The notes below the pieces were generated by a model. It was not told where the DNA came from and made no database searches. It saw only the letters and a program-made list of their open reading frames with translations. Of a stretch of 64,000 nt of DNA, positions 47,392 to 58,499 are shown one piece after another (positions within the stretch are counted from its first letter, which is position 1; each line of letters opens with the position of its first letter). Position numbers and translations under genes: made by a program. The stretch is from Morinoia aosen (taxonomy: Eukaryota > Arthropoda > Malacostraca > Amphipoda > Talitridae): NCBI GenBank assembly GCA_030386875.1, contig CM059560.1, forward strand, positions 42,946,757 to 43,010,756. Reading direction: 5' to 3'.

Positions 47392-48926
47392 CTCCTTTGT
47401 GCGCTGTAGAGATATTTCCTGTACTCCTTTGTGCGCTGTAGAGATACCTTCTGTACTCCTTTGTGCGCTGTAGAGATACCTTCTGTACTCCTTTGTACGC
47501 TGTAGAGATACCTCGTGTACTCCTTTGTACGTTCTAGAGATATTTCCTGTACTCCTTTCTGCGCTGTAGAGATACCTTCTGTACTCCTTTGTGCGCTGTA
47601 GAGATACCTTCTGTACTCCTTTGTGCGCTGTAGAGATACCTTCTGTACTCCTTTGTACGCTGTAGAGATACCTTCTGTACTCCTTTGTGCGCTGTAGAGA
47701 TACCTTCTGTACTCCTTTGTACGCTGTAGAGATACCTCGTGTACTCCTTTGTACGTTCTTGAGATATTTCCTGTACTCCTTTGTGCGCTGTAGAGATACC
47801 TTCTGTACTCCTTTGTGCGCTGTAGAGATACCTTCTGTACTCCTTTGTGCGCTGTAGAGATACCTTCTGTACTCCTTTGTACGCTGTAGAGATACCTTCT
47901 GTACTCCTTTGTGCGCTGTAGAGATACCTTCTGTACTCCTTTGTACGCTGTAGAGATACCTCGTGTACTCCTTTGTACGTTCTAGAGATATTTCCTGTAC
48001 TCCTTTGTGCGCTGTAGAGATACCTTCTGTACTCCTTTTTGCGCTGTAGAGATACCTTCTGTACTCCTTTGTACGCTGTAGAGATAACTCGTGTACTCTT
48101 TTGTACGTTCTAGAGATATTTCCTGTACTCCTTTGTGCGCTGTAGAGATACCTTCTGTACTCCTTTGTGCACTGTAAAGATACCTTCTGTACGCCTTTGT
48201 GCGCTGTAGAGATACTTTCTGTACTCCTTTGTGCGCTGTAGAGATACCTTCTGTACTCCTTTGTGCGCTGTAGAGATACCTTCTGTACTCCTTTGTACGC
48301 TGTAGAGATACCTCGTGTGCTCCTTTGTGCGCTATAGAGATACCTTCTGTACTCCTTTGTGCGCTGTAGAGATACCTTCTGTACTCCTTTGTGCGCTGTA
48401 GAAATACCTTCTGTACTCCTTTGTGCGCTGTAGAGATACCTTCTGTACTCCTTTGTGCGCTGTAGAGATACCTTCTGTACTCCTTTTACGCTGTAGAGAT
48501 ACCTTCTGTATTCCTTTGTGCGCTGTAGAGATACCTTCTGTACTCTTTTGTACGCTGTAGAGATACCTCGTGTACTCCTTTGTACGTTCTAGAGATATTT
48601 CCTGTACTTCTTTGTGCGCTGTAGAGATACCTTCTGTACTCCTTTGTGCGCTGTAGAGATACCTTCTGTACTCCTTTGTGCGCTGTAGAGATACCTTCCG
48701 TACTCCTTTGTACGCTGTAGAGATACCTTCTGTACTCCTTTGTGCGCTGTAGAGATACCTTCTGTACTCCTTTGTACGCTTTAGAGATACCTCGTGTACT
48801 CCTTTGTACGTTCTAGACATATTTACTGTACTCCTTTGTGCGCTGTAGAGATACCTTCTGTACTCCTTTGTACGTTCTAGAGATATTTCCTGTACTCCTT
48901 TGTGCGCTGTAGAGATACCTTCTGTA
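47392..48926. repeat. E-bounded HOR unit of 48 monomers with one deleted base (1,535 bp)
   Basis: Runs from E at 47392 to E at 48927. It starts like the previous units (ttcttgag at 47,757, tgcactgtaaag near 48,170, cgtgtgctcc near 48,318) and changes after about 48,350 into the type found at 51.4 kb. It therefore straddles the boundary between two HOR families. It contains the single-base deletion near 48,487. Confidence 0.85.
48481..48491. other. Single-base deletion 2 (tccttttacg)
   Basis: tccttttacg stands where tcctttgtacg or a tttttacg variant is expected. ctcc falls at 48480 (0 mod 32) before it and the next monomer starts at 48511 (31 mod 32). The matching place in the later copy near 51,492 is intact. 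Confidence 0.95.
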
Positions 48927-51900
48927 CTCCTTTGTGCGCTGTAGAGATATTTCCTGTACTCCTTTGTGCGCTGTAGAGATACCTTCTGTACTCCTTTGTG
49001 CAGTGTAGAGATACCTTCTGTACTCCTTTGTACGCTGTAGAGATACCTCGTGTACTCCTTTGTACGTTCTAGAGATATTTCCTGTACTTCTTTGTGCGCT
49101 GTAGAGATACCTTCTGTACTCCTTTGTGCGCTGTAGAGATGTTTCCTGTACTCCTTTGTGCGCTGTAGAGATACCTTCTGTACTCCTTTGTGCAGTGTAG
49201 AGATACCTTCTGTACTCCTTTGTGCGCTGTAGAGATACCTTCTGTACTCCTTTATACGCTGTAGAGATACCTCGTGTACTCCTTTGTACGTTCTAGAGAT
49301 ATTTCCTGTACTCCTTTGTGCGCTGTAGAAATACCTTCTGTACTCCTTTGTGCGCTGTAGAGATACCTTCTGTACTCCTTTGTGCGCTGTAGAGATACCT
49401 TCTGTACTCCTTTGTACGCTGTAGAGATACCTTCTGTATTCCTTTGTGCGCTGTAGAGATACCTTCTGTACTCCTTTGTACGCTGTAGAGATACCTCGTG
49501 TACTCCTTTGTACGTTCTAGAGATATTTCCTGTACTTCTTTGTGCGCTGTAGAGATACCTTCTGTACTACTTTGTGCGCTGTAGAGATACCTTCTGTACT
49601 CCTTTGTGCGCTGTAGAGATACCTTCCGTACTCCTTTGTACGCTGTAGAGATACCTTCTGTACTCCTTTGTGCGCTGTAGAGATACCTTCTGTACTCCTT
49701 TGTACGCTGTAGAGATACCTCGTGTACTCCTTTGTACGTTCTAGACATATTTACTGTACTCCTTTGTGCGCTGTAGAGATACCTTCTGTACTCCTTAGTG
49801 CGCTGTAGAGATACCTTCTTTACTCCTTTGTGCGCTGTAGAGATACCTTCTGTACTCCTTTGTACGCTGTAGAGATCCCTTCTGTACTCCTTTGTACGCT
49901 GTAGAGATACCTTCTGTACTCCTTTGTGCGCTGTAGAGATACCTTCTGTACTCCTTTGTGCGCTTTAGAGATACCTTCTGTACTCCTTTGTGCGCTGTAG
50001 AGATACCTTCTGTACTCCTTTGTACGCTGTAGAGATACCTCGTGTACTCCTTTGTGCGCTGTAGAGATACCTTTTGTACTCCTTTGTACGCTGTAGAGAT
50101 ACCTCGTGTACTCCTTTGTACGTTCTAGAGATATTTCCTGTACTCCTTTGTGCGCTGTAGAGATACCTTCTGTACTCCTTTGTGCGCTGTAGAGATACCT
50201 TCTATACTCCTTTGTGCGCTGTAGAGATACCCTCTGTACTCCTTTGTGCGCTGTAGAGATACCTTCTGTACTCCTTTGTACGCTGTAGAGATACCTCGTG
50301 TACTCCTTTGTACGTTCTAGAGATATTTCCTGTACTCCTTTGTGCGCTGTAGAGATACCTTCTGTACTCCTTTGTGCGCTGTAGAGATACCTTCTGTACT
50401 CCTTTGTGCGCTGTAGAGATACCTTCTGTACTCCTTTGTGCGCTGTAGAGATACCTTCTGTACTCCTTTGTGCGCTGTAGAGATACCTTCTGTACTCCTT
50501 TGTACGCTGTAGAGATACCTCGTGTACTCCTTTGTGCGCTGTAGAGATACCTTCTGTACTCCTTTGTGCGCTGTAGAGATACCTTCTGAACTCATTTGTG
50601 CGCTGTAGAGATACCTTCTGAACTCCTTTGTACGTTCTAGAGATATTTCCTGTACTCCTTTGTGCGCTGTAGAGATACCTTCTGTACTCCTTTGTGCGCT
50701 GTAGAGATATTTCCTGTACTCCTTTGTGCGCTGTAGAGATACCTTCTGTACTCCTTTGTGCAGTGTAGAGATACCTTCTGTACTCCTTTGTACGCTGTAG
50801 AGATACCTCGTGTACTCCTTTGTACGTTCTAGAGATATTTCCTGTACTTCTTTGTGCGCTGTAGAGATACCTTCTGTACTCCTTTGTGCGCTGTAGAGAT
50901 ATTTCCTGTACTCCTTTGTGCGCTGTAGAGATACCTTCTGTACTCCTTTGTGCAGTGTAGAGATACCTTCTGTACTCCTTTGTGCGCTGTAGAGATACCT
51001 TCTGTACTCCTTTGTACGCTGTAGAGATACCTTTTGTACTCCTTTGTGCGCTGTAGAGATACCTTCTGTACTCCTTTGTACGCTGTAGAGATACCTCGTG
51101 TACTCCTTTGTACGTTCTAGAGATATTTCCTGCACTCCTTTGTGCGCTGTAGAGATACCTTCTGTACTCCTTTGTGCGCTGTAGAGATACCTTCTGTACT
51201 CCTTTGTACGCTGTAGAGATACCTTCTGTACTCCTTTGTACGCTGTAGAGATACCTTCTGTACTCCTTTGTGCGCTGTAGAGATACCTTCTGTACTCCTT
51301 TGTACGCTGTAGAGATACCTCGTGTACTCCTTTGTACGCTGTAGAGATACCTTCTGTACTCCTTTGTGCGCTGTAGAGATACCTTCTGTACTCCTTTGTG
51401 CGCTGTAGAAATACCTTCTGTACTCCTTTGTGCGCTGTAGAGATACCTTCTGTACTCCTTTGTGCGCTGTAGAGATACCTTCTGTACTCCTTTGTACGCT
51501 GTAGAGATACCTTCTGTATTCCTTTGTGCGCTGTAGAGATACCTTCTGTACTCTTTCGTACGCTGTAGAGATACCTCGTGTACTCCTTTGTACGTTCTAG
51601 AGATATTTCCTGTACTTCTTTGTGCGCTGTAGAGATACCTTCTGTACTCCTTTGTGCGCTGTAGAGATACCTTCTGTACTCCTTTGTGCGCTGTAGAGAT
51701 ACCTTCCGTACTCCTTTGTACGCTGTAGAGATACCTTCTGTACTCCTTTGTGCGCTGTAGAGATACCTTCTGTACTCCTTTGTACGCTTTAGAGATACCT
51801 CGTGTACTCCTTTGTACGTTCTAGACATATTTACTGTACTCCTTTGTGCGCTGTAGAGATACCTTCTGTACTCCTTTGTACGTTCTAGAGATATTTCCTG

Positions 51901-51934
51901 TACTCCTTTGTGCGCTGTAGAGATACCTTCTGTA
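48927..51934. repeat. 94-monomer HOR, copy 1 (3,008 bp), with E doublets
   Basis: E monomers come in pairs exactly 192 bp apart: 48927/49119 and 50687/50879. Other marks are tgcagtg following each E, the ctagacatatttactg C monomer (near 48,815, 49,742 and 51,824), ttccgtac near 48,697, 49,626 and 51,706, and tgaactcatt at 50,587. The unit recurs 3,008 bp later. The homology really starts left of the E landmark, near 48,350. The right edge is defined by E at 51935. Confidence 0.85.
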
Positions 51935-54170
51935 CTCCTTTGTGCGCTGTAGAGATATTTCCTGTACTCCTTTGTGCGCTGTAGAGATACCTTCTGTACT
52001 CCTTTGTGCAGTGTAGAGATACCTTCTGTACTCCTTTGTACGCTGTAGAGATACCTCGTGTACTCCTTTGTACGTTCTAGAGATATTTCCTGTACTTCTT
52101 TGTGCGCTGTAGAGATACCTTCTGTACTCCTTTGTGCGCTGTAGAGATGTTTCCTGTACTCCTTTGTGCGTTGTAGAGATACCTTCTGTACTCCTTTGTG
52201 CAGTGTAGAGATACCTTCTGTACTCCTTTGTGCGCTGTAGAGATACCTTCTGTACTCCTTTATACGCTGTAGAGATACCTCGTGTACTCCTTTGTACGTT
52301 CTAGAGATATTTCCTGTACTCCTTTGTGCGCTGTAGAAATACCTTCTGTACTCCTTTGTGCGCTGTAGAGATACCTTCTGTACTCCTTTGTGCGCTGTAG
52401 AGATACCTTCTGTACTCCTTTGTACGCTGTAGAGATACCTTCTGTATTCCTTTGTGCGCTGTAGAGATACCTTCTGTACTCCTTTGTACGCTGTAGAGAT
52501 ACCTCGTGTACTCCTTTGTACGTTCTAGAGATATTTACTGTACTCCTTTGTGCGCTGTAGAGATACCTTCTGTACTCCTTAGTGCGCTGTAGAGATACCT
52601 TCTTTACTCCTTTGTGCGCTGTAGAGATACCTTCTGTACTCCTTTGTACGCTGTAGAGATACCTTCTGTACTCCTTTGTACGCTGTAGAGATACCTTCTG
52701 TACTCCTTTGTGCGCTGTAGAGATACCTTCTCTACTCCTTTGTGCGCTTTAGAGATACCTTCTGTACTCCTTTGTGCGCTGTAGAGATACCTTCTGTACT
52801 CCTTTGTACGCTGTAGAGATACCTCGTGTACTCCTTTGTGCGCTGTAGAGATACCTTTTGTACTCCTTTGTACGCTGTAGAGATACCTCGTGTACTCCTT
52901 TGTACGTTCTAGAGATATTTCCTGTACTCCTTTGTGCGCTGTAGAGATACCTTCTGTACTCCTTTGTGCGCTGTAGAGATACCTTCTATACTCCTTTGTG
53001 CGCTGTAGAGATACCCTCTGTACTCCTTTGTGCGCTGTAGAGATACCTTCTGTACTCCTTTGTACGCTGTAGAGATACATCGTGTACTCCTTTGTACGTT
53101 CTAGAGATATTTCCTGTACTCCTTTGTGCGCTGTAGAGATACCTTCTGTACTCCTTTGTGCGCTGTAGAGATACCTTCTGTACTCCTTTGTGCGCTGTAG
53201 AGATACCTTCTGTACTCCTTTGTGCGCTGTAGAGATACCTTCTGTACTCCTTTGTGCGCTGTAGAGATACCTTCTGTACTCCTTTGTACGCTGTAGAGAT
53301 ACCTCGTGTACTCCTTTGTGCGCTGTAGAGATACCTTCTGTACTCCTTTGTGCGCTGTAGAGATACCTTCTGAACTCATTTGTGCGCTGTAGAGATACCT
53401 TCTGTACTCCTTTGTACGTTCTAGAGATATTTCCTGTACTCCTTTGTGCGCTGTAGAGATACCTTCTGTACTCCTTTGTGCGCTGTAGAGATATTTCCTG
53501 TACTCCTTTGTGCGCTGTAGAGATACCTTCTGTACTCCTTTGTGCAGTGTAGAGATACCTTCTGTACTCCTTTGTACGCTGTAGAGATACCTCGTGTACT
53601 CCTTTGTACGTTCTAGAGATATTTCCTGTACTTCTTTGTGCGCTGTAGAGATACCTTCTGTACTCCTTTGTGCGCTGTAGAGATATTTCCTGTACTCCTT
53701 TGTGCGCTGTAGAGATACCTTCTGTACTCCTTTGTGCAGTGTAGAGATACCTTCTGTACTCCTTTGTGCGCTGTAGAGATACCTTCTGTACTCCTTTGTA
53801 CGCTGTAGAGATACCTTCTGTACTCCTTTGTGCGCTGTAGAGATACCTTCTGTACTCCTTTGTACGCTGTAGAGATACCTCGTGTACTCCTTTGTACGTT
53901 CTAGAGATATTTCCTGCACTCCTTTGTGCGCTGTAGAGATACCTTCTGTACTCCTTTGTGCGCTGTAGAGATACCTTCTGTACTCCTTTGTACGCTGTAG
54001 AGATACCTTCTGTACTCCTTTGTACGCTGTAGAGATACCTTCTGTACTCCTTTGTGCGCTGTAGAGATACCTTCTGTACTCCTTTGTACGCTGTAGAGAT
54101 ACCTCGTGTACTCCTTTGTACGCTGTAGAGATACCTTCTGTACTCCTTTGTGCGCTGTAGAGATACCTTC
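51935..54170. repeat. 94-monomer HOR, copy 2, seven monomers short then truncated
   Basis: E doublets at 51935/52127 and 53471/53663 match copy 1 at +3,008 and then +2,784 bp, so 224 bp (seven monomers) were lost between them. The tgaactcatt mark at 53,371 matches 50,587 at 2,784 bp. One C monomer near 52,530 has the ttactg change but keeps tagag, unlike its counterparts. Agreement with copy 1 stops near 54,170, where the left copy continues with a gtagaaatacc monomer. Confidence 0.83.
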
Positions 54171-55473
54171 TGTACTCCTTTGTACGCTGTAGAGATACCT
54201 CGTGCACTCCTTTGTACGTTCTAGAGATATTTCCTGTACTCCTTTATGCGCTGTAGAGATACCTTCTGTACTCCTTTGTGCGCTGTAGAGATACCTTCTG
54301 TACTCCTTTGTACGCTGTAGAGATACCTCGTGTACTCCTTTGTACGTTCTAGAGATATTTCCTGTACTCCTTTGTGCGCTGTAGAGATACCCTCTGTACT
54401 CCTTTGTGCGCTGTAGAGATACCTTCTGTACTCCTTTGTGCGCTGTAGAGATACCTTCTGTACTCCTTTGTGCGCTGTAGAGATACCTTCTGTACTCCTT
54501 TGTGCGCTGTAGAGATACCTTCTGTACTCCTTTGTACGCTGTAGAGATACCTCGTGTACTCCTTTGTGCGCTGTAGAGATACCTTCTGTACTCCTTTTTG
54601 CGCTGTAGAGATACCTTCTGTACTCCTTCGTGCGCTGTAGAGATACCTTCTGTACTCCTTTGTACGTTCTAGAGATATTTCCTGTACTCCTTTTTTCGCT
54701 GTAGAGATACCTTCTGTACTTCTTTGTGCGCTGTAGAGATACCTTCTGTACTCCTTTGTGCGCTGTAGGGATACCTTCTGTACTCCTTTGTGCGCTGTAG
54801 AGATACCTTCTGTACTCCTTTGTGCGCTGTAGAGATACCTTCTGTACTCCTTTGTACGCTGTAGAGATACCTCGTGTACTCCTTTGTGCGCTGTAGAGAT
54901 ACCTTCTGCACTCCTTTGTGCGCTGTAGAGATACCTTCTGTACTCCTTTGTACGTTCTAGAGAAATTTCCTGTACTCCTTTGTGCGCTGTAGAGATACCT
55001 TCTGTACTCCTTTGTGCGCTGTAGAGATACCTTCTGTACTCCTTTGTGCGCTGTAGAGATACCTTCTGTACTCCTTTGTAAGCTGTAGAGATACCTCGTG
55101 TACTCCTTTGTACGTTCTAGAGATATTTCCTGTACTCCTTTGTGCGCTGTAGAGATACCTTCTGTACTTCTTTGTGCGCTGTAGAGATACCTTCTGTACT
55201 CCTTTGTGCGCTGTAGAGATACCTTCTGTACTCCTTTGTACGCTGTAGAGATACCTTCTGTACTCCTTTGTGCGCTGTAGAGATACCTTCTGTACTCCTT
55301 TGTACGCTGTAGAGATACCTCGTGTACTCCTTTGTACGTTCTAGAGATATTTCCTGTACTCCTTTGTGCGCTGTAGAGATACCTTCTGTACTCCTTTGTG
55401 CGCTGTAGAGATACCTTCTGTACTCCTTTGTGCGCTGTAGAGATACCTTCTGTACTCCTTTGTACGCTGTAAA

Positions 55474-55484
55474 GATACTTCTGT
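55474..55484. other. Single-base deletion 3 (agatacttctg)
   Basis: agatacttctg replaces agataccttctg in a D monomer that also has gtaaag. Monomer starts go from 55455 (31 mod 32) to 55486 (30 mod 32). Confidence 0.95.
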
Positions 55485-55965
55485 ACTCCTTTGTGCGCTG
55501 TAGAGATACCTTCTGTACTCCTTTGTACGCTGTAGAGATACCTCGTGTACTCCTTTGTACGTTCTAGAGATATTTCCTGTACTCCTTTGTGCGCTGTAGA
55601 GATACCTTCTGTACTCCTTTGTGCGCTGTAGAGATACCTTCTGTACTCCTTTGTGCGCTGTAGAGATACCTTCTGTACTCCTTTGTACGTTCTAGAGATA
55701 TTTCCTGTACTCCTTTGTGCGCTGTAGAGATACCTTCTGTACTCCTTTTTGCGCTGTAGAGATACCTTCTGTACTCCTTTGTGCGCTGTAGAGATACCTT
55801 CTGTACTCCTTTGTACGCTGTAGAGATACCTCGTGTACTCCTTTGTGCGCTGTAGAGATACCTTCTGTACTCCTTTGTGCGCTGTAGAGATACCTTCTGT
55901 ACTCCTTTGTGCGCTGTAGAGATACCTTCTGTACTCCTTTGTACGTTCTAGAGATATTTCCTGTA

Positions 55966-55983
55966 CTCCTTGTGCGCTGATGA
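55966..55983. other. Single-base deletion 4 (tactccttgtgcg) next to a ta/at swap
   Basis: tactccttgtgcg has lost one T of the ctcctttg start. In the same monomer gctgtagag reads gctgatgag, two adjacent changes. The next monomer starts at 55997 (29 mod 32). Two rare changes in one monomer, immediately before an E monomer, stand out. Confidence 0.93.
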
Positions 55984-58488
55984 GATACCTTCTGTACTCC
56001 TTTGTGCGCTGTAGAGATATTTCCTGTACTCCTTTGAGCGCTGTAGAGATACCTTTTGTACTCCTATGTGCGCTGTAGAGATACCTTCTGTACTCCTTAG
56101 TACGCTGTAGAGATACCTTCTGTACTCCTTTGTGCGCTGTAGAGATACCTTCTGTACTCCTTTGTACGCTGTAGAGATACCTCGTGTACTCCTTCGTACG
56201 TTCTAGAGATATTTCCTGTACTCCTTTGTGCGCTGAAGAGATACCTTCCGTACTCCTTTGTACGCTGTAGAGATACCTCGTGTACTCCTTTGTACGTTCT
56301 AGAGATATTTCCTGTACTCCTTTGTGCGCTGTAGAGATACCTTCTGTACTCTTTTGTGCGCTGTAGAGATACCTTCTGTACTCCTTTGTGCGCTGTAGAG
56401 ATACCTTCTGTACTCCTTTGTACGCTGTAGAGATACCTTCTGTACTCCTTTGTGCGCTGTAGAGATACCTTCTGTACTCCTTTGTACGCTGTAGAGATAC
56501 CTCGTGTTCTCCTTTCTACGTTCTAGAGATATTTCCTGTACTCCTTTGTGCGCTGTAGAGATACCTTCTGTACTCCTTTGTGCGCTGTAGAGATACCTTC
56601 TGTACTCCTTTGTACGCTGTAGAGATACCTCGTGTACTCCTTTGTACGTTCTAGAGATATTTCCTGTACTCCTTTGTGCGCTGTAGAGATACCTTCTGTA
56701 CTCCTTCGTGCGCTGTAGAGATACCTTCTGTACTCCTTTGTGCGCTGTAGAGATACCTTCTGTACTCCTTTGTGCGCTGTAGAGATACCTTCTGTACTCC
56801 TTTGTGCGCTGTAGAGATACCTTCTGTACTCCTTTGTACGCTGTAGAGATACCTCGTGTACTCCTTTGTGCGCTGTAGAGATACCTTCTGTACTCCTCTG
56901 TGCGCTGTAGAGATACCTTCTGTACTCCTTTGTGCGCTGTAGAGATACCTTCTGTACTTCTGTGTACGTTCTAGAGATATTTCCTGTACTCCTTTGTGCG
57001 CTGTAGAGATACCTTCTGTACTCCTTTGTGCGCTGTAGGGATACCTTCTGTACTCCTTTGTGCGCTGTAGAGATACCTTCTGTACTCCTTTGTGCGCTGT
57101 AGAGATACCTTCTGTACTCCTTTGTACGCTGTAGAGATACCTCGTGTACTCCTTTGTGCGCTGTAGAGATACCTTCTGCACTCCTTTGTGCACTGTAGAG
57201 ATACCTACTGTACTCCTTTGTGCGCTGTAGAGATACCTTCTGTACTCCTTTGTACGCTGTAGAGATAACTCGTGTACTCCTTTGTACGTTCTAGAGATAT
57301 TTCCTGTACTCCTTTGTGCGCTGTAGAAAAACCTTCTGTACTCCTTTGTGCGCTGTAGAGATACCTTCTGTACTCCTTTGTGCGCTGTAGAGATTCCTTC
57401 TGTACTCCTTTGTACGCTGTAGAGATACCTTCTGTACTCCTTTGTGCGCTGTAGAGATACCTTCTGAACTCCTTTGTACGCTGTAGAGATACCTCGTGTA
57501 CTCCTTTGTACGTTCTAGAGATATTTCCTGTACTCCTTTGTGCGCTGTAGAGATACCTTCTGTACTCCTTTGTGCGCTGTAGAGATACCTTCTGTACTCC
57601 TTTGTGCGCTGTAGAGATACCTTCTGTACTCCTTTGTACGCTGTAAAGATACCTTCTGTACTCCTTTGTGCGCTGTAGAGATACCTTCTGTACTCCTTTG
57701 TACGCTGTAGAGATACCTCGTGTACTCCTTTGTACGTTCTAGAGATATTTCCTGTACTCCTTTGTGCGCTGTAGAGATACCTTCTGTACTCCTTTGTGTG
57801 CTGTAGAGATACCTTCTGTACTCCTTTGTGCGCTGTAGAGATACCTTCTGTACTCCTTTGTGCGCTGTAGAGATACCTTCTGTACTCCTTTGTGCGCTGT
57901 AGAGATACCTTCTGTACTCCTTTGTACGCTGTAGAGATACCTCGTGTCCTCCTTTGTACGTTCTAGAGATATTTCCTGTACTCCTTTGTGCGCTGTAGAG
58001 ATACCTTCTGTACTCCTTTGTGCGCTGTAGAGATACCTTCTGTACTCCTTTGTGCGCTGTAGAGATACCTTCTGTACTCCTTTGTACGCTGTAGAGATAC
58101 CTTCAGTACTCCTTTGTGCGCTGTAGAGATACCTTCTGTACTCCTTTGTACGCTGTAGAGATACCTCGTGTACTCCTTTGTACGTTCTAGAGATATTTCC
58201 TGTACTCCTTTGTGCGCTGTAGAGATACCTTCTGTACTCCTTTGTGCGCTGTAGAGATACCTTCTGTACTCCTTTGTGCGCTGTAGAGATACCTTCTGTA
58301 CTCCTTTCTACGCTGTAGAGATACCTTCTGTACTCCTTTGTGCGCTGTAGAGATACCTTCTGTACTCCTTTGTACGCTGTAGAGATACCTCGTGTACTCC
58401 TTTGTACGTTCTAGAGATATTTCCTGTACTCCTTTGTGCGCTGTAGAGATACCTTCTGTTCTCCTTTGTGCGCTGTAGAGATACCTTC

Positions 58489-58499
58489 TGTACCCTTTG
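58489..58499. other. Single-base deletion 5 (taccctttg)
   Basis: taccctttgtacg replaces tactcctttgtacg at the start of a C monomer. Phase changes from 29 to 28 mod 32. An identical lesion in an identical context lies near 61,820, so the two share one origin. Confidence 0.95.
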
